This document shows positions 1-13,216 of a DNA stretch of 64,000 bases, in pieces. The notes under the pieces were generated by a model that was given only the letters and a program-made list of their open reading frames with translations, did no database searches and had not been told where the DNA came from. A program made the translations under genes and the position numbers. This stretch comes from Macrosoma leucophasiata (taxonomy: Eukaryota; Arthropoda; Insecta; Lepidoptera; Hedylidae), in the NCBI GenBank assembly GCA_036365455.1, contig JAWQUS010000016.1, positions 17,817,001 to 17,881,000 of the forward strand, written 5' to 3'. Each line of letters starts with the position of its first letter. The stretch's first letter is position 1.

Positions 1-855
1 CTGTCTGGCGAGGCAGACGCGATAGTCGGTGATAGGGCAGGCGTGGGGGGGGGGGAGTCGGGTAGCGTGGCCGAGGGGGAGTGGGACAGAAAATCGATCG
101 CCGTCTGCCTCGCCCTTGACCCTGGGGTGGCCTGTTCACTCTGTTCAGCCTTCGTGTGTTTAAAATAGCCGGTCTATCGCATGTGTTTAGCTTGTTCAAT
201 AAATGATCAGTATAAAATGATGACACTAAATAAATGAGGATGCTTTGATCTCAGGGAAGTTAGTAGTTAGTAGGTACCTACGAAGATATATTTAGGTTAA
301 GTAGGTGTCCATGGATATTTGTGATACAAAAGATCTATCTATGTACCTACTTAATATTTAAATTATTTAGTAAGTAGTAGGAAGTAGGTAAGTAAGTATT
401 CAGAAAATTTTAAAATTAAAGTAGGTACTAATTAGGTAACGAAATAACTGGCCATGTACCTACCTACTTCCCTTAGGAAAATATACGTCTACAGAATCAT
501 CTTAGCCAAATTCGACTGACGGTGAAAAAGATAGGCCTTGGAAATTATGCCAAGTTATTCCTAAATACCTACTTATTTCTATAAATTTTGTAATAATAAT
601 TATTAAAAAAATATTAAGTAAGCCTTTAAGTATTTTACTCTTTTACTGAACCCGTAGCATGCGTGCGGGGGTCGAACATGCGTTCCTTTGATCAAATGGT
701 CGTCACGTCACACATCACTGTACCAACCAACCTGGAAATACGTGAGTTTACATCACTCTGTGGTAGGTAAGCCCACCTAACAACAAGGTGCCCAAATAAG
801 CTAACCTATGTTATTTTCCTTATTCACGTGGAACTTCCACACATGTTACACATAA
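1..855. other. Intergenic, no gene seen
   Basis: No coding or RNA gene is visible. The left edge holds an 11-G run at 45-55 inside a GC-rich patch. That patch is bracketed by a perfect 13-bp inverted repeat (7-19 and 102-114). The remainder is AT-rich DNA with many TAGGTA/GTACCTAC tetranucleotide patches. Confidence 0.6.
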
Positions 856-1029
856 TTGTTTTATATTATTTCGCATTAACACATGCTTTTGAAATATATT
901 TTATTTTTTAAAGAAAAATGGAAAGAAAAAATTGACTTCAGGCGAGACTTGAACTCGCGACCTACTGGGAATCTAGTCCAGCCGCTCTTCCAATTGAGCT
1001 ACTGAAGCCCTGCCCGATTTGTCAAATCT
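856..1029 (-). repeat. S3 tRNA-derived SINE-like repeat, copy 1
   Basis: Read on the minus strand, about 935-1010 folds like a tRNA. It has an acceptor-like GCTTCAG/CTGAAGT pair, a D arm GCTC..GAGC with an A-box-like TAGCTCAATTGG, and a B-box-like GAGTTCAAGTCTC. A short AT-rich tail follows, ending in GCATGTGTTAATGCG. The anticodon stem pairs poorly, and the head plus tail recur at 3955, 14426 and 48421. It is therefore read as a SINE and not as a working tRNA gene. Confidence 0.6.
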
Positions 1030-1325
1030 TTCCTTCACATCTATTGCATTGCTTTATGGTAGCAGCCTAACTAGCATAGTTGGTAATAGATGGCGCTGTT
1101 GCTACCATAAATAATAATGTCCTTTCTATCCCACTTTCATTATATTTTTTTACTAGCGCGGCCCGCCTCGTATTCGCGCGGTTGTATTGTTACCTAACTT
1201 ACCTCACTCTCCTATTTAATATTTAATTTTTCGAATCGTACCAGTATCTAGTTCCTGACATTAGCGCGTTCAAGCAAACAAACAAACAAACTCTTCAGCT
1301 AAGTATAGATTTCTTTATTTTTAGC

Positions 1326-1480
1326 CTAAGTTTGCTGTTCGTGTGGCAGGGTATGGTATGGCCTCCCCCTTGCTCTACTGTCTCTTCGTCCATTGTCTAG
1401 TGCTTGTTGTCGCCAATCTTTTATGCGAGTCCAACTCGGCCTGCCACGGAGTCGCTTGTTCTTCGGAATCCGTCGCAATC
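1326..1480 (-). repeat. Possible LINE 3'-end coding remnant
   Basis: Minus-strand translation contains RLRGRPSWTR, followed by a W-x-x-x-A-x-D spaced motif. This resembles the C-terminal tail of RTE-type LINE polyproteins (GRP..RW..D, then W...A.DR..W). The match is short and the frame is not kept after it. An unrelated short open frame cannot be excluded. Confidence 0.3.
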
Positions 1481-1492
1481 GTGATTTTCGCC

Positions 1493-1552
1493 CACATTTC
1501 TTTCCATTTTGCACTAGCATGTGTTGTTGCGAAAAATTATATAAATACAGAG
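1493..1552 (+). repeat. S3 tail fragment
   Basis: TTTCTTTCCATTTT followed by GCATGTGTTGTTGCGAAAAA matches the tail of the S3 copies at 3955 and 14556. The tRNA-like head is missing. Confidence 0.45.
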
Positions 1553-1604
1553 ATTTATTTCGTAAATTCACGCCTGTAATCTCAACGTGGAGGTATAGTA
1601 CGCA

Positions 1605-1765
1605 GAGCAAACAGGTTAAAATGCATGCATTTAAGCGTACATGCAAACTTTCGAAGATTCACCGATAACGTTTCGGCGCATGTAACAGCTGGCGAACCTG
1701 ATGACATCTCCGTGGACATTACCAGACTCCAAAACTGAGACTTCCAGAAAATTGAAATATCCTGA
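1605..1765 (-). repeat. S1 SINE, truncated and diverged
   Basis: Matches the S1 body in minus orientation. It shares a stretch with ATGCATGCATTTA, then GCATGTAACAGCTGGCGAACCTG and the CATCTCCGTGGACATTACC block. The tRNA-like head is absent. It is more diverged than the copies at 15101 and 32233. Confidence 0.6.
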
Positions 1766-2149
1766 TATACATATACCTAAAGCTAGAAGTGTCTTTCAAT
1801 GCAGTTAATTTAGTAATGAAAATAGTTTTTAATATTCATCTATCTGAATCGTGAATATCTACATCAATCTACATGAATATCATAATAGGTACATGCTGTA
1901 GTTAAAGGTGAATAGACTACGTTCCAATGTTGTAAAGTTCAGCAACAGAGATGCATGTGACGTCAACACAGACGAAATGGTGGGTGTGTCCGTACTAATT
2001 ATACTCTGGTATTCTCATACTAGGTCATGTAAAAATAGATTCAAAATATTTACCATCTATTTTTAGGTACCTACAACAGAAGCCGTACCCTATTTTAGGG
2101 ACAAATAAACATCATCGCCACTATATCTCTAAATTAGTTGCATATTGAT

Positions 2150-2876
2150 AGCTGTGCCCGTGACTTCGTCTACGTGAGAAAAAGTATGATTGTTCATTAT
2201 CTACCCGGACGAAGTCGTGGGCGCAGCTAGTATAAAAGTAGCGTAAGTTACTCCTTATTACATCAGCTATCTGCCAGTGCAAGTACCGTCAAAATCGGAG
2301 ACACTCAAATTCTGCTTATTTGTATGTAGGTATGTATGTAAGTATGGATGTATGGAGATAAAAGTAGCCTAAGTTACTCCTTGTTACATCAGCTACCTAC
2401 CCATGGAAGTCCCGTCAAAGTCGGATACACTCCAATTCTACTTATTTGTATGCAGGTATGTATAATTGTATGGATGTATGGAGATAAAAGTAGCCTTAGT
2501 TACTCCTTATCACATCAGCTATCTGCTAGTGAAAGTCCCGTCAAAATCGGCCAAGCCGTTCCCAAGATTAGCCCCGCCAAACAGACAGACAGACAGACAG
2601 ACAAAAATTGAAAAAAATGTTGTTTTGGTATATGTACCGTGTATACATACATATGCGTTTAGTAAAAAGCGGTTATTTTAATATTACAAACAGACACTCC
2701 AATTTTATTTATTTGTATGTTATTAGATTTATTATGGAAGCTACAATACAACATAAGACCTAAAAATTCTGTGAAAATTTTGAGCGTCTACATTATAGCG
2801 GTAACAGAAATACATACTCGTAATTTGTGAAAATGTTAGCTTTCTAGCTTTCACTATTTATGAGATACAGCCTGGC

Positions 2877-2907
<31 letters not shown>

Positions 2908-2960
2908 AAACAGCGGAGGATTAGATATCCGTAGGGTCCGCTATTAGGTACGAAACTCCT
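2150..2960 (+). mobile_element. CE1 composite repeat element, copy A
   Basis: It starts with a short imperfect hairpin (GCCCGTGACTTCGTC / GACGAAGTCGTGGGC) ending in GCTAGT. About 2.6 tandem units of roughly 126 bp follow (units start near 2232, 2358 and 2484; each has TAAAAGTAGC and GTCAAAATCGG). Next come an (ACAG)n block at 2580-2603 and a roughly 320-bp distal part with a second CAGA-rich tract, ending near TTAGGTACGAAACTCC. The same order, reverse-complemented, is present at 20645-21886. No protein-coding frame is apparent; the small frames here are translations of the tandem units. Confidence 0.7.
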
Positions 2961-2984
2961 AAAAGATAGAACTAAGATACAGAA

Positions 2985-3270
2985 CAGCTTAAAAATATTC
3001 GATACGATTCTTTAAATTGACATAACTTTTTTATTTCTGAACCGATTCACATGAAACAAACACTAAATGTTAAGTGAAACTTACCACAATATATTAGTGA
3101 AAACCGCAAATCGAATAAGCCGTTTCTGATATTAGCGTGCACAAACACACAGACAAACAGACATTTTTCCGGGATAAAAAGTACCCAGTGTTGTGCGCCA
3201 AAGGTTAAAGTATAATCATACCAAGTTTCATTGGAACCGGACCAGTAGTTTTTATGTGATGCTTGAACAA

Positions 3271-3305
<35 letters not shown>

Positions 3306-3350
3306 AACAGACAAAAAAAATTCTAATCACATATTTGTGTTCGGTATCGA
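2985..3350 (+). repeat. Two (ACAG)n-tailed repeat ends
   Basis: Two consecutive segments run into ACAGAC-rich tracts, near 3148-3163 and 3268-3312. Phrases such as GAACCGATTCACATGAAAC and AAGTTTCATTGGAACCGG are the sort found just before the tails of lepidopteran LINE or SINE elements. The families were not assigned. Confidence 0.5.
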
Positions 3351-3556
3351 TCTAATAACATCCCCTGGTATTTATTTTTTCAATATTTTTAATGTACAGA
3401 ATTTACACTTCTACAGATTATTTATAAGTGTAGATAAAGAAAATTTAAACATCAGATATTTTAGTAACTCCATAAATTCTTCCCCAGTGAAAAAAATATG
3501 AATTTTTTAATTTGTCCCAAATAATAATTTACCAAGGCTACAATTTAGTCTAAAAC

Positions 3557-3655
3557 ATTCCGTTATTTCGATTTCCATGAAGTAATGTATAAAAAAAAAA
3601 AGAAAGATCCGGACGAATTGAAAACCTCCTCCTTTATTTGAAGTCGGTTTAAAAG
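3557..3655 (-). repeat. Dispersed lepidopteran repeat end (AAACCGACTTC type)
   Basis: On the minus strand it reads AAACCGACTTCAAATAAAGG, then GAGGTTTTCAATTCGTCCGG and a poly-purine run. The same type of terminus recurs on the plus strand at 53580-53690. Confidence 0.5.
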
Positions 3656-3954
3656 CAAGGATACTTTTATTTGAAAGAATGTATTAAACCTATCAAATAA
3701 AATTATTGTTACCTGGAACTTTGCTTTACTTAGTACGCGCCGTGTCGTCGAAGGTACGTACAAACCATTCATCCATCTATGAACTTATATCACTAAGGTT
3801 TAAAATTAAAATTTATGTATTTCTCGTATGTAATAATCGTTTTTTGTATTTATTAAGTCTGCTGTTTACGGGACGATGTGGTCGTCTTGCGACAGTTCTT
3901 TAATAAAAAAAATAAAAAAAAAAACAAAATCGGTTAAAAATGAAAAAGCGAAAG

Positions 3955-4107
3955 CAAAATTTGACGCATCGGTGTGGGGACTTCGCTTCGGTAGCTTAGT
4001 GGTAAAGCGGCTGGACGGTTATCCTGACGAAGTCAAATTTTTCTTTCCGTTTTTTCTATAATTTCTAGAGTTCACTCGCATGTGTTATTGCGAAAAATAA
4101 ATAGTTC
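3955..4107 (+). repeat. S3 SINE-like repeat, copy 3 (internal deletion)
   Basis: The head reads CTTCGGTAGCTTAGTGGTAAAG (A-box-like), then GGCTGGAC, and passes directly to TGACGAAGTCAAATTTTTC. The B-box segment seen in copies 856 and 14426 is therefore missing. The tail GCATGTGTTATTGCGAAAAA is conserved. Confidence 0.55.
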
Positions 4108-6300
4108 AATCAAAAATAAATCACTAATCATCAATAGGTACGTGCAAATACCGTGTTAGTTGGGTAGGTACTCTTCGGCCATTGCATATCAATGTCTTTG
4201 GATTATTACATATTCTCTGTCTTCGGTGTGTGAAAATACAACAAACAAAGAGATAAAAAATTTTGTTATTGTTTATTGTTATTTACAGTTGCTTGATTTT
4301 TTGTTTGTTAGATTGCTACGTCGGTTGAGTTATTCTAAGTACAAAAAACACCTAACGCATATCTTACGTGGCTTATTACCGTTACCGTATACCTACGTCA
4401 TTTACATTCATTTATCAAAGGTATGTTATCGGTGTGATTGCATTACTTACGAATGCATGGCATAATGCTTTCGCCTCACATCGATTTCCCCATTAACAGC
4501 TGTTCATTACTGACACTACATGCCGGAGTACACCCCTCAATCACGCTCTAAAAACTTACTTCGTTTTGTTAAATAGCCTATGACGTCCCTTTTTTTAGAT
4601 ACCTTATCGTGTTTATTAAATTCTACCATGCTACGTGTGAACTTGTACTTAATTAGTAGTTTATGAGATGCCAAACATCATGTTATTATACCAACAGCGA
4701 TTTACTACCTCAAATACTCACTGGACTTACTGTTCATGTTTCTGATCATGAGCCTGCAGATAGAGTGTACTACAAACTCTACAGTTAACTTTACTGTTAA
4801 AATACTGTTTAAAATTGATGACAATTTTCTTAATAAAGAAGTTTCCGGGGAAACAAAACTGTTTTAGGTGACTGACACTAGATACAATTAAATATTAATA
4901 AGTATTAAGTTACAGCATCATTGTTGTTAATAAAGATTTAAATTATTCCTTCACATTTATTGCATCATAAATTCTAATGCAATGAACGAGAACGAATAGT
5001 TAAAATTCTAATTTTATACTTTGGCAAGGAGTAAGTAATTTACAGTAATGTCCAATCGATTCAGTTTACTGCTTCCAAATTTAGTTGGACGAACATTAGC
5101 TATTTAAGTATCATCTTAATTTAATTTTTGGAAAAGTGCTAATTTGAAGTAACATCTTGAAAGTGTGCTGTGAAGTGATGTATCATCATTATGGTGACCG
5201 TTCTCCGGAACGGCCAAATCATGACAAATTTCTTTTACCGATATTTATTCTCTGCCGATATGTAGGCCAATTCAAATCATTAGATACGTTATTCATTATT
5301 TCCTTTTATTTTCGCCTTTCTACCTTATTAATACATATTTATCTCAATCTCTCAAGTAAAATCTCTATCATATCATAATTATGTTAATTTCAATAAGCTT
5401 TTAATGAACGTCAAATCAATATTTTCTTACAAACAAGCATTATGATAATATAATATCATAGTCTAAAGAACGTATCTTTTGATAATATCGTATGTAAAGA
5501 TAAGATAAAGCACGCTTGACAACTTTCTGCGTAACTTTATAACATTTTTTATCGATATTAGGTAATTGATTTATGAAACATTTATCAGATAAAGCGCAGT
5601 TGCTACGGGGTTTATTGCTATATAATTATAACATTTTAAAGTAATATGATTAAGAGATAAATCGATCGAATTAATAGCCTTATTTGAATGTATTAAGGCT
5701 GGTTTGCATCATCAAACTTTAGCTTTAAAAAAAGTGTTAAGCAAAAAATTTGTGGCACCATTTCAAAATTGTTATATGATGATAACTTTAACTGTTACCA
5801 TCCAAGAGACGCTGGTAAAAGTTATTGTTAATGCCAATTATCTATCGGATTTTGTTACTTTCCTTGTAACCATGGTAACTAACAATATCAAAAGTAAACT
5901 GATGCAACCATAGATTTATTAAATCTATGGATGCAACGCATTTGCGGTAACTGTTACAGTAAAAGTCAATGTTACTGTTAACGTTAAATATTATAAAAAT
6001 GATAAATTTTACAAACATTTGGGTGCAACCGAACGTAATGTTGATGCCGGACCAGTGGCCGATGTACATAATTAATCACTGACCGTTGTTCGGAATAATT
6101 AGATAGCGGTGCGGCAGTCGGATATTACAGACATTACTGTATGAAAATATGTAAATGGCGAGCGGTCAATGACTATGCGTTTGAAATAGAAACCGCGAGC
6201 AAAAGTTACTACATTTGTATGTCAAAGTGACTGCCTAGAACGGTACTATCTCTTTCACTTGACGCCAGGGGAAATGAAAGAAAACTATTCATTTATACCG
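4108..6300. other. Intergenic, no gene seen
   Basis: AT-rich sequence without a frame that resembles a known protein. Only the small palindromic insert at 5901-5937 stands out. Confidence 0.55.
5901..5937. repeat. Palindromic insert flanked by 8-bp direct repeats
   Basis: GATGCAAC occurs at 5901-5908 and again at 5930-5937. Between them lies a perfect palindrome (10-bp arms 5908-5917 and 5921-5930, 3-nt loop). Confidence 0.6.
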
Positions 6301-6315
6301 GTATATAAATAATCT

Positions 6316-6321
6316 TTTATT
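6316..6321 (-). terminator. Putative polyadenylation signal of the actin gene
   Basis: AATAAA on the minus strand, about 215 nt beyond the actin stop codon in AT-rich DNA. It is the first perfect AATAAA recognised downstream of the gene. The cleavage site was not determined. Confidence 0.5.
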
Positions 6322-6534
6322 AAAAATGTTGTGTTAGTAATTAATAAATAATTCAAAATCTTTGTCAAAAAACGGACACGATTCTCATCATTACGTAATA
6401 TGCATATTACGATACCTTACAACCTATGTATTTAAATACTGAACTTAAATTATAGATCACAAGCGTAATTTGAGCCGCCCGATCGGGATCTCGGTGTAAT
6501 GCATCATAAATTAGGAATAGTCTCACATTGATGT

Positions 6535-8726
<2,192 letters not shown>

Positions 8727-8768
8727 CTCAGTAAATGACTTGCGGCGCCTGAGGATAAAGTATATAAA
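8727..8768 (-). promoter_or_regulatory. Actin core promoter and first non-coding exon
   Basis: Minus strand: TTTATATA at 8768-8761, then a TCATT initiator at 8738-8734 whose A (8736) lies 30 nt after the first T of TATATAC (8766). The transcript would then reach the donor at 8727. That makes exon 1 very short (about 10 nt) if this start is right. A start slightly upstream is possible. Confidence 0.55.
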
Positions 8769-8843
8769 ACAGGCCTTATCACAATTCACACACTATCGTT
8801 AACAATATATTCCACCAATCACATGGCCGCTCAGTTTTCGTTA

Positions 8844-8853
8844 CCATATATGG
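8844..8853. promoter_or_regulatory. CArG box (serum response element core)
   Basis: CCATATATGG is a perfect CC(A/T)6GG match, centred in the 16-bp palindrome TTACCATATATGGTAA (8841-8856). It lies 108-117 bp upstream of the inferred start at 8736. CArG boxes bind SRF/MADS factors and control actin genes across animals; SRE-driven expression is described for silkworm A3 actin. Confidence 0.7.
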
Positions 8854-8874
8854 TAACAGCGCTGCTCGCATCGT

Positions 8875-8908
8875 GATAAGCTGATAAGGTGGTATATCTG
8901 GTGATAAG
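8875..8908. promoter_or_regulatory. Cluster of GATAAG motifs upstream of actin
   Basis: GATAAG occurs at 8875-8880, 8883-8888 and 8903-8908, three times in 34 bp. A reverse copy (CTTATC) lies at 8775-8780. These match GATA-factor sites. Binding is not shown, and short AT-rich motifs arise by chance. Confidence 0.35.
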
Positions 8909-8909
8909 C

Positions 8910-11383
8910 TTTAGGTTAGTCCTTACGATTTGGACACGTTGACTTGGTATACAGAAATCGGTGTGAGGTAACCCCAACCACGCGTGCTGTTGCGTTCAAG
9001 GCGAGTAATCATAATACAGCCATGACTATACAATAACGGCTACGGCTTTTGCAAAATTATGTTGTTTATGGTTTGGAGCATTATGAAACTGTCCAAAACA
9101 TGCTGCATTTAAAATTTTAGAAACTGCAATCAATTTTTAATCAAGTTATTCTCCATTTTCATCGAAATTTACAGAATTGTTGAAAATCAAATCAGTAATT
9201 ACCACAGAAAATGGTAAAGCCTGCAAATTAAGCGAAACAGCTTAATTAATCTGATAAAATATTGAGTAGTTAACTATTTTAAGTGGTCAAATTAAAAATT
9301 ACACATGAACTTTGGACATGGCTTCCTTGTCGTGGAAGTTTTATACATATAAGGAGGAATCGAGGTGATGTCTACCTCTTGACCAATGGACCAGTTTGTA
9401 GAAAAACTATTGTTTGTAAACACAAGGAAAGAATAGGATTACAATTCTGTTAACCGACCCAAAGCCAAGGTCTCTTGCGCATTATCTACTTGACCTCCAA
9501 TGTGAAGGAATTTAGTTATGCTAAATTACGAACGCATAAAATAACTTGTACGCTTGTACGTTTATCAAATGGTCATAATCATTATATCACAAAATTTGTG
9601 GAATTAAGTTTGAGCAATCTACTGATAAGTATGTAGATAGATAGGTAAAGAAAATTCAATGTATTTTTTTTATTATCTTACAATATTATAAAGAGGAAAC
9701 ATTTGTGTTTTTATATGTATGTTTGTAACGTTCTTACATAAAAACTAACACCGATTTCAAATTTTTTTTACCATTAGAAAGCTGCATCTTCACTGAGTGA
9801 CATAGGCATAATTATATTATCTAATAAAAAAAAATAAAGCTTCCACACTGCTCCAATTCTAGCTTCAACATTGCCACTACTACTACTACTCAGTAGGTAG
9901 GTACTAGTCAGAACAGCATTCGAAATTAGTTCAGTTCAGAAATAATACATCTCAATGCTAAAATAATATGTCGCATCTCATTTGCGATAAACATTTTTCA
10001 TCCAATAGGTAATGGCTGATAAACAGATATTTCTCAATGCAGACGACTCAAGACGAGACTTTCTCTATGAGTTAGCAGTTTAGTCACTTCAGACTTGGTA
10101 ACCTAGATGTAATTAAACTTAATTAACTGAAATAAACTCGTAACTGTAACTCATACTTTTCCTAACATATTAGATAGGTACTTTCACGTGCAGATTTAAT
10201 TATGTACATTGTAATGAATAAAAGGTTTTGTACGCTGCTCTTCAGTAATTTATACTAATCATCATATTACCAAACAGAGCGGCTAAATTTGCAAAAACTG
10301 TGTTCAAAAATTAAAAGGAGAATGATACTGTTCCATACATTTCTGGGCCCAGTGTTAATAACGCTGTACAAATTATGTAATTTTTAAATGACTATAAAAA
10401 AAATTATTTGAAATTTTTGGGATTTTTTTGAATTGTTAATAATTGTAGTTGTACAGAATGTTTAAATGAAAGTTGGGTTAGATTGCTAATGGTTAACTAT
10501 ATTACAAAATGTACTGTGTAGTGGGTAAGCCAGTAACAATTTTGTGGGCCCAAAATTACCCGTCTCCTTTGTCGTGCATACCTTTATTTTGCTTGACTTC
10601 TTCGGTTATCTACTAGGATCTCAGGCCACTACCTAAGTAGGTACCTACTAATATTCGAGTAGTCTAGGTTTTCAAAACTTGGATGGGGGAATAAATGCTT
10701 TTTTTCATCAGTGGCCCGGTATTTTGAACGATTCCAACATTATTTCATTTGAAGCAAATTTCACGAGTGTAATTTGTATGAAGGCGTGTGACCTGTGTGT
10801 GGCGTAGACAGAAATTATTGCATACCTATCTACATTCATGCATCTATAATACCCAAGATTCAGTGCTATGTTTTTTTGAGATCCACGTAGGTAATGTAAA
10901 ATCCCATTCACATTCCATTCCATTTCACCTTTCTCAAACTTGTAAAATCCTATAATCTAAATTATTAATTACAGAGTCTGCTGAAACCCGACTTGGGTTT
11001 CAGCAGACTCTGGTATCGATCCCCGAACGGTCTACTGCCGTCTGTCACAGAGAGGTACATATTTAGTAAATGTGGTTCTACTTGGTTACAATTCTTAGTC
11101 CAAAACTGGTAGGTTACTACTAACTTAGTAGGTATGTAGATCTTATTGTGGGGCCAGCTGTTACACTGGGACACTTCGACCCATTGGGATCTTTTGTGTT
11201 CGAATGTATGAAGGTATGTAGATACATTATTATTATATGTAGGTACCTATATCTCATGGGTGAGTATCTATCTACTGTAACTTTCCATACTAATCGTTAG
11301 GTATCTGCACGCCATGACATTAGTAGATATCCCTTGAGAATCCGTCACTACAAAATGTTAATTAAATTAATTTTATTACAATA
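8910..11383. other. Upstream intergenic, no gene seen
   Basis: AT-rich DNA with no recognisable coding frame. A repeat fragment at about 9690-9812 (ACCATTAGAAAGCTGCATCT, then TCACTGAGTGAC) reappears reverse-complemented at 53925-53965. A perfect 18-bp-arm hairpin lies at 10972-11012. Confidence 0.55.
10972..11012. repeat. Perfect hairpin, 18-bp arms
   Basis: Arms 10972-10989 and 10995-11012 are exact reverse complements (core CTGCTGAAACCC / GGGTTTCAGCAG) with a 5-nt loop GACTT. The flank TCGATCCCCGAACGG is faintly B-box-like, so it may be the inverted end of a SINE. Confidence 0.75.
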
Positions 11384-11623
11384 CTAGCGGTGCCCGCGAC
11401 TTCGCCCGCGTGAGAATTTATGATTGTTCAGTATCTACCCGGACGAAGTCGTGGGCGCAGCTAGTATAAAAGTAGTCTAATCTAGCTCTCTAGCTATCGG
11501 CCAGTGAAAGTCCCGTCAAAATCGGTCGAGCCGATCGATTAGCCCCGCCAAACAGACAGACAGACAAAAATTGTAAAAAATGTTGTTTTGATATATGTAC
11601 CGTGTATACATACATATATATTA

Positions 11624-12902
11624 GGTTGGGGAAAAAGTTTCTTCGCATTTTTTAAGATAATTCAAAACATTTTTTAATATTGTTTATTTAAATTTAACTA
11701 AAGTATGTATGTACCATTTTGTTCGATAACCTTTTGCCATCTTGTAGGTAGGGACATGATACCATTGCTATAAAAATTTTGGGACTTCTCATCAAAATAC
11801 CGCGACAAGTGGATTTGGCAGTCCTCTCGTGATGTTAACCTAACATTGCATAAAGAATTCTGAAGAGACCGAAACAGGTGGAAATCTGAAGGTGCAAGGT
11901 CAGGACTATACGGCGGATGCATTAACACCTCCCAGCCAAACTCTCTTAATTTTTGCTGAGTGGCTATAGATGTGTGAGGTCTAGCGTTATCATGATGAAA
12001 CACCACACCCCTTCTGTTGATCAATTCCGGCCGCTTTCTCTCAACTTCTTGCTTTAATCTCATCAGTTGTTCGCAGTAGAGTTCAGAATCGATAGTCCTG
12101 CCTGGTGGTAATAGCTCATAATGAATAATGCCCTTCCAATCCCACCACACACACAACATCACCTTATTGCGAGTTAACCCGGGTTTCGCCACAGTCTGTG
12201 AAGCCTGACCGGCCTTTGACCACGACCTTTTTCGCACGTTCTTGTCGTACGTGATCCACTTTTCATCACCAGTTAACAGCTTCTTCAAAAATGATTCGGT
12301 TTCATTACGTCGTAATAAAGAATCACAAATGAGTACACGGTTCATTAGGTTTCTTTTAGTGAGCTCGTGAGGTACCCAAATATCGAGCTTTTTTTTGTAC
12401 CCAGCTTTTTTCAAATGCGCCAAAACTGTTTTGTGATCAATTCTCAGTTCTTCAGCTACGTCGTTACTACTGATATATCAATCTTGCTCCACTTTTTCAA
12501 AAATGGCATCCATTTTATCCGTAATAGGGCGACCAGAGCGAGGTGCATCTTTGACATCAAAATTTCCGGATTGAAAACGCTTAAACCAAATTTGTGCTAC
12601 TCTCACAGACACTGCACTAGGTCCATAAACATCGCAAATATTTTTCGCGGCTTGCGTTGCATTTTTACATTTTTTGTAGTAAAATTTTAAAATGTATCGC
12701 ATTTCTTCATTAGATTCACTCATCTTGACAGTACGAAAAACAAATGAAAATCACACATTTGCGTAATTTGAATTTGGAATTATGTTCTTTAAAATTTGAA
12801 CTTTCAATGATACCAAAACCAGCCAGATACAAATACTACAGCCAAAGAGATTTTATTACAAGTTCATACATAGTATAATGCGAAAAGACTTTTTCCCCAA
12901 CC
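11624..12902 (-). mobile_element. Mariner element, copy 1 (1,279 bp)
   Basis: The ends are matching inverted repeats starting GGTTGGGGAAAAAGT, flanked by TA at 11622-11623 and 12903-12904, the mariner target. The whole element is full length and holds one transposase gene on the minus strand. Length and ends agree with the copies at 27420 and 50419 once the later insertion in copy 3 is removed. The terminal repeat and protein resemble the cecropia-type mariners (the Hsmar1 relatives). Confidence 0.92.
11698..12723 (-). pseudogene. Mariner transposase, one premature stop
   Basis: Mariner transposases cut and rejoin DNA at TA sites. The frame spans 341 codons (family usual about 345), starting MSESNEEMRYILKF at 12723. 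The N-terminal half has paired helix-turn-helix motifs (VAQIWFKRFQSGNF; later VAEELRIDHKTVLAHLKK) and the linker WVPHEL. The catalytic domain has TGDEKW, then HHDNARPH and PYSPDLAPSDFHLF, with exactly 34 residues between the second and third Asp (D,D34D). A single TGA at 12480-12478 (codon 82) replaces the Arg found in copies 2 and 3, which fits a CGA to TGA change. No other lesion is seen, so this is a young but probably inactive copy. Confidence 0.92.
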
Positions 12903-13216
12903 TATTATATATATGCATTTAGTAAAAAGCGGTTATTTTTATATTACAAACAGACACACCAATTATATTTATTTGTCTATACAAATACCACATCTACACG
13001 TATAGATATCTATAAATATACATCTATATGTATAGATTGCCTTGCCCTTCTTTACCTTTACGTAAGTTTTGCCGCTACGATTTTGCAACAGTATCCTCGT
13101 GTAAATTGAATACTCCCATAGAAACTTGTACGCTTACTAAACGGGATCCTGGCTGGGACTGATACGGTAGCTAGATATAATAGGTGACTGTGTGAACGCG
13201 CTAATTTTATACAACT

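Larger units (their letters stand above)
11384..12975 (+). mobile_element. CE1 element, copy C, interrupted by mariner
   Basis: The left part (11384-11623) has the CE1 hairpin ending GCTAGT, one tandem unit, the GCCCCGCCAAACAGACAGAC tract and GTGTATACATACATATATA. The right part resumes at 12903 with TATATGCATTTAGTAAAAAGCGG, the continuation seen uninterrupted at 2640-2680. The mariner at 11624-12902 therefore landed in a CE1 copy after CE1 was already in place. The distal part fades out after about 12975. Confidence 0.75.

Noticed and set aside
935..1010. Functional tRNA gene
   Set aside because: The anticodon stem is poor and the same head-plus-tail recurs elsewhere, so it is a SINE-type repeat.
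2580..3315. CRISPR-like array from repeated ACAGACAGAC
   Set aside because: Simple microsatellite tails of retroelements, with no spacer structure, in a eukaryotic genome.
12367..12690. 107-codon frames repeated at 12367, 28164 and 50631
   Set aside because: Antisense shadows of the three mariner transposase copies. They are conserved only because the transposon is.
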